Below, piece by piece: positions 41,296-50,529 of a stretch of 64,000 nucleotides of DNA. The DNA comes from Thermococcus nautili (GTDB lineage: Archaea; Methanobacteriota_B; Thermococci; Thermococcales; Thermococcaceae), in the NCBI RefSeq assembly GCF_000585495.1, contig NZ_CP007264.1, forward strand, positions 496,001-560,000. Direction: 5' to 3'. A program made the translations under genes and the position numbers. The notes below the pieces were generated by a model. That model saw nothing but the letters and a program-made list of their open reading frames with translations. It did no database searches and was not told the origin of the DNA. Within the stretch, counting starts at the first letter, position 1; the number at the start of each line of letters is the position of its first letter.

Positions 41296-43191
41296 TCAGA
41301 GCTGGCTCCCTTCCTCGGGGTTCTTAATCTTCAACAGCGGGCAGACCTCCATGCACTCCCTGCAGTGCGTACAGCGGTTCCAGTCCACCACTATCTTCCT
41401 GCTGAGCGGGTCTATGCTCAAAGCTTCCTCCGGGCACTTGCCGACGCAGACGCCACAGCCAACGCACTCGTAGGCCCTCTTGACGAGGTGGTAGGCGCTG
41501 ACCGCTTCCCCCTCGTCCGGCGCCTTAGCTTTCCTCGTCCCCGTGAAGAACTCGACGTTTCCAGCCCTTACGACGTCCCCCTCAACGCTCACCTCGCCAA
41601 GTATCGGCGCGACCTGGAGGAGGCGCTTCTTGTTGAGGATTGTGTTGAACTCCAGCTCGTAGCCCTCGCCTGTCTCCCCAATTTTAACCTTAACCGGCTC
41701 CCATGAGCGCTCCTCGGGAATATCGACGCCAAGCTTTCTCGCTATGGCCTTTTCCCCTTTACTCAGCTTCTTCCAGCGCCAGAAGCCGTAGGTAATCCAC
41801 TCCTCCGGAAGGGCAAAGCGCTTCCTCCAGTGCTCCAGAGCCTTCCGCCACTTCTCCCAGAGCTCGGGCTTCTCCCTCTTGAGCCTCTCGAATTCTGCTA
41901 GCGAAGCGCTCGGGCAGAGGAAACAGCCTATCCTGTCGAAGCCCCTCTCGTAGAGCGGGTTGTAGGGCAGTTTCCTGCTGAAGATGTAGAGCCACACCTC
42001 AATCGCGCGCCAGTGGAATATCGGGGAAGCTCCAATCTCGTTGGGCACCCACTCGTTCCTCCACACGCGCGGCTGCTTAAACCTCTTTATGCTCTCGTAT
42101 TTCCTCTGACCGACGAACATGAGCACTCCTTTCGGATAGTTCTCCTTTATCGCCAGAGTTATCGGGCCGAGCTTCGTGACCTTACAGCACCAGCGGTAGT
42201 CGCGGCCCGGCGGTGAGAAAACGTAGAGCGCCCTCCAGAAGGCGTCTCCAGCGTCCGCAACGACGAACTTTATACCCTTCGGCTCAAGCTCTTTCCTCAG
42301 CTTCTCCACGTACTCCACAGTTTCGGGGAACTCGATTCCGGTGTTGTTGAAGAAGACGGTGAAGTCCCCACCAAACTCCTCCAGGGCCAGCCCGAGAACG
42401 GCCAAGCTGTCCTTTCCGCCGGAGAAGGCAACGGCCACCGGCAGGTCTGAATATTTGTTCGCGACCCTTCGCATGAACTCCCGGCTTTTGGCAACCTTCT
42501 CCTCGAGTGCTATCGCATTCGCCCTTAGAACGTCCTCCATCGTCGCCTTTCTTCCCTCACGGTAGTTGACGCTCTTCTGCCTCTTGGGCTTGACCCCCGT
42601 TCCGCGTTCGCCCCGGATTAAAGCGGAATAGTCCTTCTTCGCTATTCCCGTCGCGAAGACCTTGCCGTCCTCGGAGACGAGAATCACGTCGTCGTTCACC
42701 CTTATGCTCGGGTCGGCTTCAAGGACGCCGACAGCCAGGAGGTTCGCACCGTTCTTTATCGGCTCGACGGCGCCTTTATCGACTATAACCCACTTCTTCA
42801 TCTTCTTTCCAAAGCGCTTCCAGAGCGCTATGGCGCCTTCAACCTTCAGGCCTGCCCTCCAGCGGAGCTCAATCGGGTCGAACTTGACGTAACCAAAGAC
42901 GTAGCCGTCCACAATGATTTCATAGGCCTCGTCCTCGCTCGGGAGCTTGTTGAGGAGGACGACCTTTCCGTCAAGGACTTCACCGATGTCAACGCCAAAG
43001 TGCTCCGCGAAGACCGACTTTATGAACTCCAGGTCCTTCTCAAAGGCGAACCTCAAATCGCCTGGAGGGGTTATGTTCAGCCTGAAGACGCCCTCCTTTC
43101 CGTGAACGGCACAGCTATCGCCTATGAGCGGGACGTTGCATTTCTCGCACCAGTTTATGTACGCCTTTCCAAGGAAAACCGGTCTCCCCAT
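41296..43191 (-). CDS. Multidomain PAPS reductase-like PP-loop protein with PUA and ferredoxin domains
   Basis: A 631-residue fusion. From the N-terminus: a zinc ribbon (C15, C18, C27, H30), an alpha/beta region, a PUA domain (about 133-205), a PAPS-reductase-type PP-loop SGGKDS at 257-262 with RWCCKVTKLGP and FDRIGCFLCPSA cysteines, and a C-terminal two-cluster ferredoxin (CVGCGVCVGKCP and CTHCRECMEVCP). The PUA domain points to RNA as substrate, so a tRNA or rRNA thiolation or a sulfur-transfer role is more likely than assimilatory sulfate reduction. Conserved in Thermococcales and methanogens. TATA box GGTTTATAAACC at 43221-43232. Confidence 0.85.
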   Translation of the reverse strand: MGRPVFLGKAYINWCEKCNVPLIGDSCAVHGKEGVFRLNITPPGDLRFAFEKDLEFIKSVFAEHFGVDIGEVLDGKVVLLNKLPSEDEAYEIIVDGYVFGYVKFDPIELRWRAGLKVEGAIALWKRFGKKMKKWVIVDKGAVEPIKNGANLLAVGVLEADPSIRVNDDVILVSEDGKVFATGIAKKDYSALIRGERGTGVKPKRQKSVNYREGRKATMEDVLRANAIALEEKVAKSREFMRRVANKYSDLPVAVAFSGGKDSLAVLGLALEEFGGDFTVFFNNTGIEFPETVEYVEKLRKELEPKGIKFVVADAGDAFWRALYVFSPPGRDYRWCCKVTKLGPITLAIKENYPKGVLMFVGQRKYESIKRFKQPRVWRNEWVPNEIGASPIFHWRAIEVWLYIFSRKLPYNPLYERGFDRIGCFLCPSASLAEFERLKREKPELWEKWRKALEHWRKRFALPEEWITYGFWRWKKLSKGEKAIARKLGVDIPEERSWEPVKVKIGETGEGYELEFNTILNKKRLLQVAPILGEVSVEGDVVRAGNVEFFTGTRKAKAPDEGEAVSAYHLVKRAYECVGCGVCVGKCPEEALSIDPLSRKIVVDWNRCTHCRECMEVCPLLKIKNPEEGSQL

Positions 43192-43245
43192 GCTCTCACC
43201 TGAGCCTGAGAGGGTGAGGGGGTTTATAAACCCGGTGGCGTCCTA

Positions 43246-43267
43246 AGTTTTACATCTTTGTAAAACT
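43246..43267. promoter_or_regulatory. Perfect 9-bp inverted repeat, possible operator
   Basis: AGTTTTACA and its exact complement TGTAAAACT separated by four bases. It lies about 14 bp upstream of the TATA box of the PAPS-reductase-like gene, a position typical for archaeal activators, and about 190 bp before the peptide-binding protein gene. The rest of the 43192-43460 gap is AT-rich, with a likely TATA box ATTTAAGA at 43411 for the downstream gene. Confidence 0.5.
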
Positions 43268-43460
43268 ACGGACTGTGGTGGGAAAATAAAGTCTACACTT
43301 TCAATGAAGGAGCATTCAAAGACTTATTAATCCCACGCTTTAACTGCCAAGACATTAACGCCAAATTGTGTCTATTAGGGACATTTTAAGACTAAAAATG
43401 TGACAGCAAGATTTAAGAAGGTCCATAATTACGAGGAATAGCAGGCATGGAGGTGAGCAC

Positions 43461-45929
43461 ATGAAAAGGAGCATTGGGGTAGCGCTCGTGTTGTTGGTTC
43501 TCGCGAGCGCACTTGCGGTGTCAAATCCCGTTGGGGCACAGAGTGTTCAGGGAGATAAGCTCAGAATAGTACAGCTCGCCGCCCAGGGCAGTCTCTTCAT
43601 GGGCGTCTTTAACCCGTCCCCGAGCGGAATGACTGACACGTACACGAGCAGGGTCTGGTACTTCCTCAACGACCCCGCCGTTGTTACCGGTTCGGACGTT
43701 CAGTATCACAGCTACAGGTGCCAGCTCGTTGACGTTAAGTACAACGTTCAGGTTCCAAGCGGTGCCGTGGTTTGGAACGGAACCCAGAAGAAGTGGGTTT
43801 CACCCAACACCGGAAAAATAGCCAAGAGTGCCGTTACTTGGAAGTGCGGCCTTGGAACCTGGGTTGACGGCCAGAAGATAACGCTCGCCGACTACTTATT
43901 CGCCTACGCAATGGACTGGGAGTGGGCATATCAGGACGATAAGGACGACAAGTACTACAGTGAAGACTGGGCAAACGCACTTCAGAGCGTTCTCTCGAAG
44001 GTTCTTGGTCTCAAAATTGACGAAGTCACCGATGACTACATCGAGTACACTATCTATCAGGACTACGTTGTCCCCTACAGCAAATGGGGAACTGCCGTTG
44101 GAAATTACTACGTCAAGCCGGCCCTTCCGTGGGAGCTTTACAACGTTATGAGCGAGATGGTTGCCCACGGCGTTAACGGTAAGGCATTCTCCTGGAGCGA
44201 GCAGCCCCAGAACGGATTCCAGATTGACATGATTGACCCCGACCAGATGAAGTACTTCAAAGCCGAAGCCCAGGCCCTTCTGGAGAATCCGATACCTCTA
44301 TGGCTCGGCGAGAAGAGCGGCATAGATGCATACCTTCAGATGTGGGGCGTTGACGCTGCTAAGGCAGGAATAACCACCGACCTCGCCAAGGAGGGCTACG
44401 AGAGCGTCATCAGCTGGGTTGACAAGTACAACAACGCACTCATCAGCGACGGTCCGTACTACGTTGAGAAGTACGACCCCAAGGCAATGACGCTCGTTCT
44501 TAAGCTCGCCAACAACAAGAGGATTGGCTATCCGGGAGAGGTTGATGGAAAGAAGCTTCCGTGGGACCCGTACTGGAAGGAGATTGACATCTACGGAACC
44601 CTCAGCGCTCAGACCGCCGTCCTGGCAGTTGCTAAGGGCGAGTACGACCTCTACTGGTACGCGGTGACCTACAACGAGTTCCAGAACATTCTTGAGCAGT
44701 ACGGCAAGAGCCTTAACCCAATCAAGAGCATCGCCGTCTGGTGGAGCCTTAACGTCAACTTCGCGGGCAACCAGAGCACTGGGCTCGTGGATACCCCCAG
44801 CGGAGTGCAGTTCAACCCGTTTGCACTTCGTGAGGTCAGGTTCGCCCTTAACTGGCTCATCAACAGGCAGTACATCGTCAGCCAGATACTCCAGGGAAGC
44901 GGTGCACCCCTTTATGGCCCCGAAGTCAGCGGACAGATAGATGCCTACGCCAGAATTTCAACCGTGGCGAAGGCCATGAGCATAACCCCGCAGGGTGACG
45001 AGAACTATGCAATTGAACTCATAGACCGTGCGATGAACGCCGCCGCGGAGAAGCTCAAGGTTGAGGGCCACAAGCTTGAGAAGAAGGATGGCGTCTGGTA
45101 CTTTGATGGAAAGCCTGTCACAGTCAAGATTATCGCCCGTGTTGAGGACAAGAGGCTTGATGAGGGTAAGTACATTGCTCAGATACTTCAGAAGGCCGGC
45201 TTCAAGGTTGACCTCCTCCAGTGGCAGAGAACCCAGGCCAACAAAGCAGTTTACAGCAGTGACCCAACCACCCTCCAGTGGAACATCTACACCGAGGGAT
45301 GGGTTGTTAGGGGAATTCACCCGGTGACCAGCACTGCCACCGACTTCTGGTTCCTCGACTACTACGTTGCCCCGAACTTTGGAGCAGGAAGCAAGAACCC
45401 ATACACCCTGCGTCAGGTCGTTGATGTCGTCTCAAACGGCGACGTCGGTAAGTTCATAACTTCCCTTGGACTGACCTACTACAACACTCCGGATAAGCTC
45501 AAGCCGCTCCTTGACTGGACCGGCTACGACTTTGACATGCTCCTATTCCAGAACAGCTGGACGAAGGGCGGTAAAACCATCAGCATTGAGAGCCTCGACC
45601 AGTTCTGGGACCTCTACAAGCTCGCCTACGCACTCCACCTCTACAACGCCCCCAGAATCTACACAGTAGAGACCTGGAGGTTCTTCCTCACCAACAGCAG
45701 GATAACCGTCGAGATGCCCGACCCAATAAGCGGTGTTGGTAGCTTTGTCTCAGCCAGGTCAGTCAAGCCAGCATCTGAAGAAAAGCAGACTTCAACCGGT
45801 GAATCGGAGACCCCAGGAGAGCAGACCAGCACTCCGACCTCAACCGCTAAGGAGAAGGGCGGAATCTGCGGACCGGCCGCGATAGTCGGACTCGCCATAG
45901 CCCCGCTCCTCCTCAGGAGGAGGCGCTGA
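43461..45929 (+). CDS. ABC-type peptide-binding protein with CGP-CTERM surface anchor
   Basis: An 822-residue family 5 (OppA/DppA-type) extracellular solute-binding protein. The N-terminal signal peptide is KRSIGVALVLLVLASALAVS, cleaved near AQS. The two-lobed binding domain fills about 30-760, with SDGPYYVEKYDP, the block around NPFALREVRFALNWLINR, and late motifs. A Thr/Ser/Glu-rich linker (about 765-800) leads to GICGPAAIVGLAIAPLLLRRRR-type ending: CGP, a hydrophobic helix and four arginines, the Thermococcales CGP-CTERM sorting signal. It should be fixed to the cell surface. GGAGGTGAGCAC precedes the ATG. No permease or ATPase genes adjoin it here, only a tRNA downstream. Confidence 0.92.
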   Translation: MKRSIGVALVLLVLASALAVSNPVGAQSVQGDKLRIVQLAAQGSLFMGVFNPSPSGMTDTYTSRVWYFLNDPAVVTGSDVQYHSYRCQLVDVKYNVQVPSGAVVWNGTQKKWVSPNTGKIAKSAVTWKCGLGTWVDGQKITLADYLFAYAMDWEWAYQDDKDDKYYSEDWANALQSVLSKVLGLKIDEVTDDYIEYTIYQDYVVPYSKWGTAVGNYYVKPALPWELYNVMSEMVAHGVNGKAFSWSEQPQNGFQIDMIDPDQMKYFKAEAQALLENPIPLWLGEKSGIDAYLQMWGVDAAKAGITTDLAKEGYESVISWVDKYNNALISDGPYYVEKYDPKAMTLVLKLANNKRIGYPGEVDGKKLPWDPYWKEIDIYGTLSAQTAVLAVAKGEYDLYWYAVTYNEFQNILEQYGKSLNPIKSIAVWWSLNVNFAGNQSTGLVDTPSGVQFNPFALREVRFALNWLINRQYIVSQILQGSGAPLYGPEVSGQIDAYARISTVAKAMSITPQGDENYAIELIDRAMNAAAEKLKVEGHKLEKKDGVWYFDGKPVTVKIIARVEDKRLDEGKYIAQILQKAGFKVDLLQWQRTQANKAVYSSDPTTLQWNIYTEGWVVRGIHPVTSTATDFWFLDYYVAPNFGAGSKNPYTLRQVVDVVSNGDVGKFITSLGLTYYNTPDKLKPLLDWTGYDFDMLLFQNSWTKGGKTISIESLDQFWDLYKLAYALHLYNAPRIYTVETWRFFLTNSRITVEMPDPISGVGSFVSARSVKPASEEKQTSTGESETPGEQTSTPTSTAKEKGGICGPAAIVGLAIAPLLLRRRR

Positions 45930-45960
45930 GCTTTCTTTTCTTTTCATTCCCACCGCAACT

Positions 45961-45969
45961 TTTATAAAA
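45961..45969 (+). promoter_or_regulatory. TATA box of tRNA-Arg
   Basis: TTTATAAAA about 24-30 bp before the first base of the tRNA, the normal archaeal spacing. It lies 31 bases after the stop of the peptide-binding protein gene, so the tRNA has its own promoter. Confidence 0.7.
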
Positions 45970-45992
45970 CTGCCCCGGCACCTTAGGAGCGA

Positions 45993-46069
<77 letters not shown>

Positions 46070-46090
46070 GAACTCTTTTCGGTGGTGACC

Positions 46091-46378
46091 ATGGAGCTCA
46101 GGGAATTCCAGAATATGATTCGGGAGATTTACTTCCACAAGGATTCAAAGAGGGGAGTAGAGAAAACCTTCCTCTGGTTCGTCGAGGAAGTTGGAGAGCT
46201 GAGCGAGGCGATAAGGAAAAACGACCGCGAGGCTATGGAGGAAGAATTTGCCGACGTTTTGGCGTGGCTCGCGAGCTTAGCCAATCTACTCGGCGTTGAT
46301 TTGGAGGAAGCGGCTAAGAAGAAGTACCCCGGCGTCTGCCCCTACTGCGGGAAGAAGCCGTGTGAATGCGAGGAGTAG
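46091..46378 (+). CDS. MazG-like nucleotide pyrophosphohydrolase
   Basis: A 95-residue protein. WFVEEVGELSEAIRKND and EEEFADVLAWLASLANLLGVDLEEA give the ExxE and ExxD metal-binding sets of the MazG/dUTPase-like all-alpha family, which hydrolyse dNTPs to dNMPs and cleanse the nucleotide pool. Unusually, it ends in a small cysteine cluster CPYCGKKPCECEE, a likely zinc knuckle common in archaeal forms. GGTGGTGACC precedes the ATG, 21 bases after the tRNA. Confidence 0.9.
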   Translation: MELREFQNMIREIYFHKDSKRGVEKTFLWFVEEVGELSEAIRKNDREAMEEEFADVLAWLASLANLLGVDLEEAAKKKYPGVCPYCGKKPCECEE

Positions 46379-46576
46379 TTCTGACACTCCAGTCCCAGCT
46401 CTTTCCTAGCTTCTTCCCAAAGAATCCAGTTTTCAGGGGTCTCTTGCTCATTTCCACCCCCATGCTCCTATCGTCATGGGTGCTTGAATCTTCCTCCCTT
46501 TTCGACCGCCATCTGAACGAAAAGACTTTTATACTCCTCCGTGAACTATTCTATGCAGTAATCCGAGGTGATGTGC

Positions 46577-47996
46577 ATGGAGCTTTTGGAATTCGCGGTC
46601 GAAAAGGCCCTTGAGCTTGGGGCCAGCTACGCCGAGGCCCGCTACGAGGAGAAGAGCGGGACGCACTTAGCGATGAAGAACGGTTCTCCCGAGGGAATGG
46701 ACATTGAGGCCGACAGGGGAATCGGGATAAGGGTTCTCGCCAACGGCGGAATGGGATTCGCGAGCACGAACGTTCTGACAAGGGAAAGCGTTGCCGAGGC
46801 CGTTAAGAGGGCCGTCAAGCTGGCGAAAGCGGCTTCCCAGGTTAGAAACGAGCCGATTGAGTTCAGCGAGGAGGACTTCCACCGCGTTTCCTACAAGGTC
46901 AAGATGAAGAAGGACTTCAGGGACATTTCCCCTGAGGAGAAGCTCGAAATCCTCAGGAAAATCGAGGAGGAGGTTAAGGCCACAGGCGTCAACGTGCCGA
47001 TGCGCTATTTAATGTACTCCGACCAGCTCTGGAAGAAGGTCTTCGTCAACAGCGAAGGCGCCTACGTGAAGAGCAAAAATCCCGCGCGTTTCCGTTGTCT
47101 ACAACCTCGTCGTCTTCGAGAACGGCCAGATGGAGCAGGCGCCCTTCGTCCAGAGGGCATTCTCGGGCGGTTTTGAGCTAATCGAGAAGGACGAGCCCTG
47201 GAACTGGGCGGTGAAGGACGTCAAAGCCCTGAAAAGGCTCATAACCGAGGGCAAGAAGCCACCGGAGGGAAGGGTTGACCTCGTCATAAGCCCCGAAGTT
47301 GCTGGCATAGCGGTTCACGAGAGCGTCGGCCACCCCTACGAGTCCGACAGGATTTTTGGCAGGGAGGCCGCCCAGGCTGGAGAGAGCTTTGTCAAGCCCG
47401 ACATGCTCGGCGAGAGAATCGGGAGCGATGTAGTCACTGTCATAGACGACCCGACGATTCCAAACAGCTGGGGCTTCTACCTCTACGACGACGAGGGCGT
47501 AAAGGCGAGACCGCGCTACCTGATTAGGAACGGAATCATAACCGAGTTCCTAACCAACAGGGAGTACGCGGCAAAGCTCGGCCAGCGCTCGAACGCGGCC
47601 GCGAGGGCGATAAACTACAACCGCGAGCCGATAGTGAGGATGGCCAACACCTACCTCGCGCCCGGTGACCACTCCTTCGAGGAGCTGATTGAGGACATAA
47701 AGCTCGGCGTCTACATGGTGTCCTTCAACGAGTGGAACATAGACGACAGGCGCTACCAGCAGAGGTACATCGGCAGAGAGGCCTACCTCATCGAGAACGG
47801 CGAGATAAAGCATCCGGTCAGGAGGCCAATCCTCGAGATAACCACGAGAGCCCTTTGGAGCAGTGTTGACGCCGTAGGCAAAGACGTTGAGTTCTACCCC
47901 GGAACCTGTGGCAAGGGCGAGCCGGGACAGGGCGTCCCCGTCTGGATGGGTGGAGCGCACGCGAGGCTTAGGGACATACCTCTGAGGAGGCCGTGA
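46577..47996 (+). pseudogene. tldD: TldD metalloprotease homologue, frameshifted in this sequence
   Basis: Two consecutive frames together make a complete TldD-type protein of about 472 residues. The first (46577 to the break) gives MELLEFAVEKALELGASYAEARYE up to GAYVKSK; the second continues SVVYNLVVFENGQMEQAPFVQRAFSGG to the stop, including HESVGH with its HExxxH zinc motif. The switch occurs at AGCAAAAATCCC (47072-47083): with four A residues instead of five (47075-47079) the frame would be continuous. Either a sequencing error in the homopolymer, a genuine disabling insertion, or programmed shifting. TldD pairs with TldE to degrade peptides. ATG follows GAGGTGATGTGC. Confidence 0.85.
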
Positions 47997-48006
47997 GGTG
48001 GTGGCG

Positions 48007-49329
48007 ATGTTCGAGCTTAACGAGTTCATACTCAAAAAAGCTGAAGAGCTTGGCTTCGGCGACGTCGTCGTTCTGAGCTATGAAACGAACCGTAGGCAGG
48101 TGCGCTTTGCGAACAACGAGATTACCGTTGCCAAGCACTGGCACGAGAGGAAGGTGGAACTCTTCGTGGAGAAGGACAAGAGGATAGCGAGCACAACCAT
48201 AACCGAGCTGAGCGAGGAGAACGTCGAGCGGGTTTTGAAGACCCTCAAGAAGAACATCGAGAACCTCTCGCCCAAGGAGGACTACTACGGCATCGCCGAG
48301 GGGCCGTTCCAGTATAAAGACATCCCCGAGACCTTCGATAAGGCGATAGTTGAGCTCGACGAGCCGAACGACTACGTCGAGATTGCCATAAACACCGCCC
48401 TGAGTGAGGGAGCGAAGCGCGTCGCTGGCGTTCTCTACACCGACCACAACAGGCTTTACCTGACCACGAGCAACGGGGTGGAGGCCTTTGACGAGGGAAC
48501 GGGGATAGAGATAAGCGTCAGGGCCTTCGTGGGCGACCTTGAGAGCGGACACGGAACCTGCTCCGCGAGGGTTCTGAAGAAGTTCGACCCCGAGCTTGCC
48601 GGAAGGAAGGCCGGCGAGATTGCCCACATGGCGAAAGACCCTGTTCAGGGGCCGGAGGGAAGGTTCGACGTCATCTTCGACCCGCTCGCCTTCGCGAACC
48701 TGCTCAGCTACATGGGCTTCATGCTCTCAGCCTACGCGGCCGAGGCGGGCTTCTCGTTCCTGGCCGGAAAGCTGGGCCAGAAGGTCGCGAGCGAGCTGGT
48801 AACGCTCAAGGATATAGGCAACCTGCCCAACGGCTATGGAAGCAGGAAGTTCGACGACGAGGGCGTTCCGACGAGGGAGACCACCGTCATAGAGAACGGG
48901 ACATTCAAGACGTTCCTCCTCAACACGAGCCTCGCCAAGAAGTACGGAACGGAGACAACCGCCAACGCCGGCTTGATAATGCCGAGGCCCTGGAACCTCG
49001 TCCTCGAACCGGGCGACTACTCCAAGGCCGAGCTGTTCAGCGAGGTTAAGCGGGGCATCTACATCACCAACGTCTGGTACACCAGATTCCAGAACTACGT
49101 GACCGGCGATTTCTCGACGATACCGCGCGACGGAATCTTCCTGGTCGAGAACGGCGAGTTCAAGCCGATAAGGAATATCCGCGTCAGCGACAACCTTCAG
49201 AGGATTCTGAGCAACGTAGTTGCCATAGGCAACGAGCCGTTCCAGGTGCACTGGTGGGAGGTTTCGAGGCCTGTCATTACGCCCTACGTTCTCGTCAAGG
49301 ACGTTGGAATAACGAGGGCGACGAAGTGA
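48007..49329 (+). CDS. tldE: TldE/PmbA-type metalloprotease partner
   Basis: A 440-residue protein of the PmbA/TldE family, the non-catalytic partner of TldD. ETNRRQVRFANNEIT near the start, GEIAHMAKDP, FDVIFDPLAFANLLSYM, and the C-terminal YTRFQNYVTGDFSTIPRDGIFLVENGE and PITPYVLVKDVG-like end are typical. Intact, unlike tldD just before it (10 bases between stop and ATG), so the pair is an operon. Known role of the complex elsewhere is maturation of peptides such as microcin B17 and CcdA degradation; its archaeal role is peptide breakdown. Confidence 0.92.
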   Translation: MFELNEFILKKAEELGFGDVVVLSYETNRRQVRFANNEITVAKHWHERKVELFVEKDKRIASTTITELSEENVERVLKTLKKNIENLSPKEDYYGIAEGPFQYKDIPETFDKAIVELDEPNDYVEIAINTALSEGAKRVAGVLYTDHNRLYLTTSNGVEAFDEGTGIEISVRAFVGDLESGHGTCSARVLKKFDPELAGRKAGEIAHMAKDPVQGPEGRFDVIFDPLAFANLLSYMGFMLSAYAAEAGFSFLAGKLGQKVASELVTLKDIGNLPNGYGSRKFDDEGVPTRETTVIENGTFKTFLLNTSLAKKYGTETTANAGLIMPRPWNLVLEPGDYSKAELFSEVKRGIYITNVWYTRFQNYVTGDFSTIPRDGIFLVENGEFKPIRNIRVSDNLQRILSNVVAIGNEPFQVHWWEVSRPVITPYVLVKDVGITRATK

Positions 49330-49346
49330 TTCTCTTTATCCTTTTT

Positions 49347-50525
49347 CTAGCTATACCTCAGATGCTCAATTTTTCCCTGAAGGAGCTTAAAGAAAGCCCC
49401 CGTGGAGAGGAAAAACAGTGCAAACAATAATCTCGCCCTTGAAAGCCCGAGAAAGTCCGTTGCAAAGCCGTAGGCAGTGTAGAACGCCGATGTTGCGAGG
49501 GCCAGAACCATGTTCCTGAGCGATATGACCGTTGCCCTCTTCTCGCTTGAAACCCTTCTCTGGAACTCCACCGAGAAGTTGAAGGTGAAGGCGGAGGCGA
49601 AGAGCGTCGCGGTTATTCCAAGGAGCACTATGAGGAAGGGGTTTGGATACAGAACGGAGATAACCGTTGCAAGGGGCACTCCAACGGGCGCAGACTCGTG
49701 CAGGGCTCTGCCAACCCTTCCCCTGAGCGCCACGCCGAGGTATCTCGGAAGGACCTTCACGAGCACCTCAACGACCCCAAGGATTCCGAGGGTTCCCATA
49801 ATCGTCGTGCCGAGGTAGAGGGCCAGGACGTTTCCAAGGTAGGGCTCGAAGAACTTCCTGAACTGGCTGAGGGCGAGGGTGACGGAGAGGAGGTAAGCGA
49901 TAAGCCACGCTATTTCCGGTTTCTTCAACTCGCGCCACGCGCCGAGAACGTGGAGCGTGTAAGATGTCTCCGGCCGTGAGAACCCCATCTCGGGTATGCT
50001 GAAGGCAACTGGAATCGCCAGGACCTGAAGGAGGGCTGTGAGGAGTATCGCAACTTTAAAGCCCAAAAACTGAGCAATGAAACCTCCAAGGATTGTTGTT
50101 GTGGAGCTCACGATAAGTGAAATTTTCTGGGCCGACCTCCAGATTTCTTTGAACTGGCCTTCCAGGCCCTCGGCCTTGAGGTTGTCAAACAACCACGCCT
50201 GAAAGCTCCCGCTCACGAAGGACGCCCCAAGGGTTCCGAGGAGCTCCGAGGCGAGGAGAACCCAGAAATTCCTGAGGAAGAGCAGTAGAAGCGTCGCAAG
50301 AGGTATTATCGAAAGCCCGACGAGAACGCTCGCCTTTCGGCTCACCTTGTCGCCGACAACACCGGTGGGAACCTCGAAGAGGAAGAAGCCCAGCCCACCC
50401 AGGGCTGTGGCCAGGCCTATCTCACCGTAGCTCAGCCCCTGGGAGAGGTAGTAGATTACCGCAATGTTTCCGAGGAATCCCGCATAAGTGAGGGCGAAAA
50501 GGAGCTTAAAGCGCTTGAGCCACAT
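49347..50525 (-). CDS. Major facilitator superfamily transporter
   Basis: A 392-residue protein with about 12 hydrophobic segments. GEIGLATALGGLGFFLFEVPTGVVGDKVSRKASVLVG contains the loop 2-3 motif G-D-K-x-S-R-K-A. The sequence resembles the first MFS protein of this window in layout (FEVPTG, FVSGSFQAWLFDNL) and probably exports small molecules. GGGTGAGAGA precedes ATG. Last gene in a run with the PF06695-type protein and PAP2 phosphatase (gaps of 4 bases or overlap). Confidence 0.88.
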   Translation of the reverse strand: MWLKRFKLLFALTYAGFLGNIAVIYYLSQGLSYGEIGLATALGGLGFFLFEVPTGVVGDKVSRKASVLVGLSIIPLATLLLLFLRNFWVLLASELLGTLGASFVSGSFQAWLFDNLKAEGLEGQFKEIWRSAQKISLIVSSTTTILGGFIAQFLGFKVAILLTALLQVLAIPVAFSIPEMGFSRPETSYTLHVLGAWRELKKPEIAWLIAYLLSVTLALSQFRKFFEPYLGNVLALYLGTTIMGTLGILGVVEVLVKVLPRYLGVALRGRVGRALHESAPVGVPLATVISVLYPNPFLIVLLGITATLFASAFTFNFSVEFQRRVSSEKRATVISLRNMVLALATSAFYTAYGFATDFLGLSRARLLFALFFLSTGAFFKLLQGKIEHLRYS

Positions 50526-50529
50526 TCTC

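Noticed and set aside
46379-46576. Minus-strand open stretch reading like a protein tail (ENWILWEEARKELGLE)
   Set aside because: No start codon, a stop just upstream and it runs into mazG antisense; too little to call a gene or remnant. The gap otherwise holds only a TATA-like TTTTATAC near 46530 for tldD.
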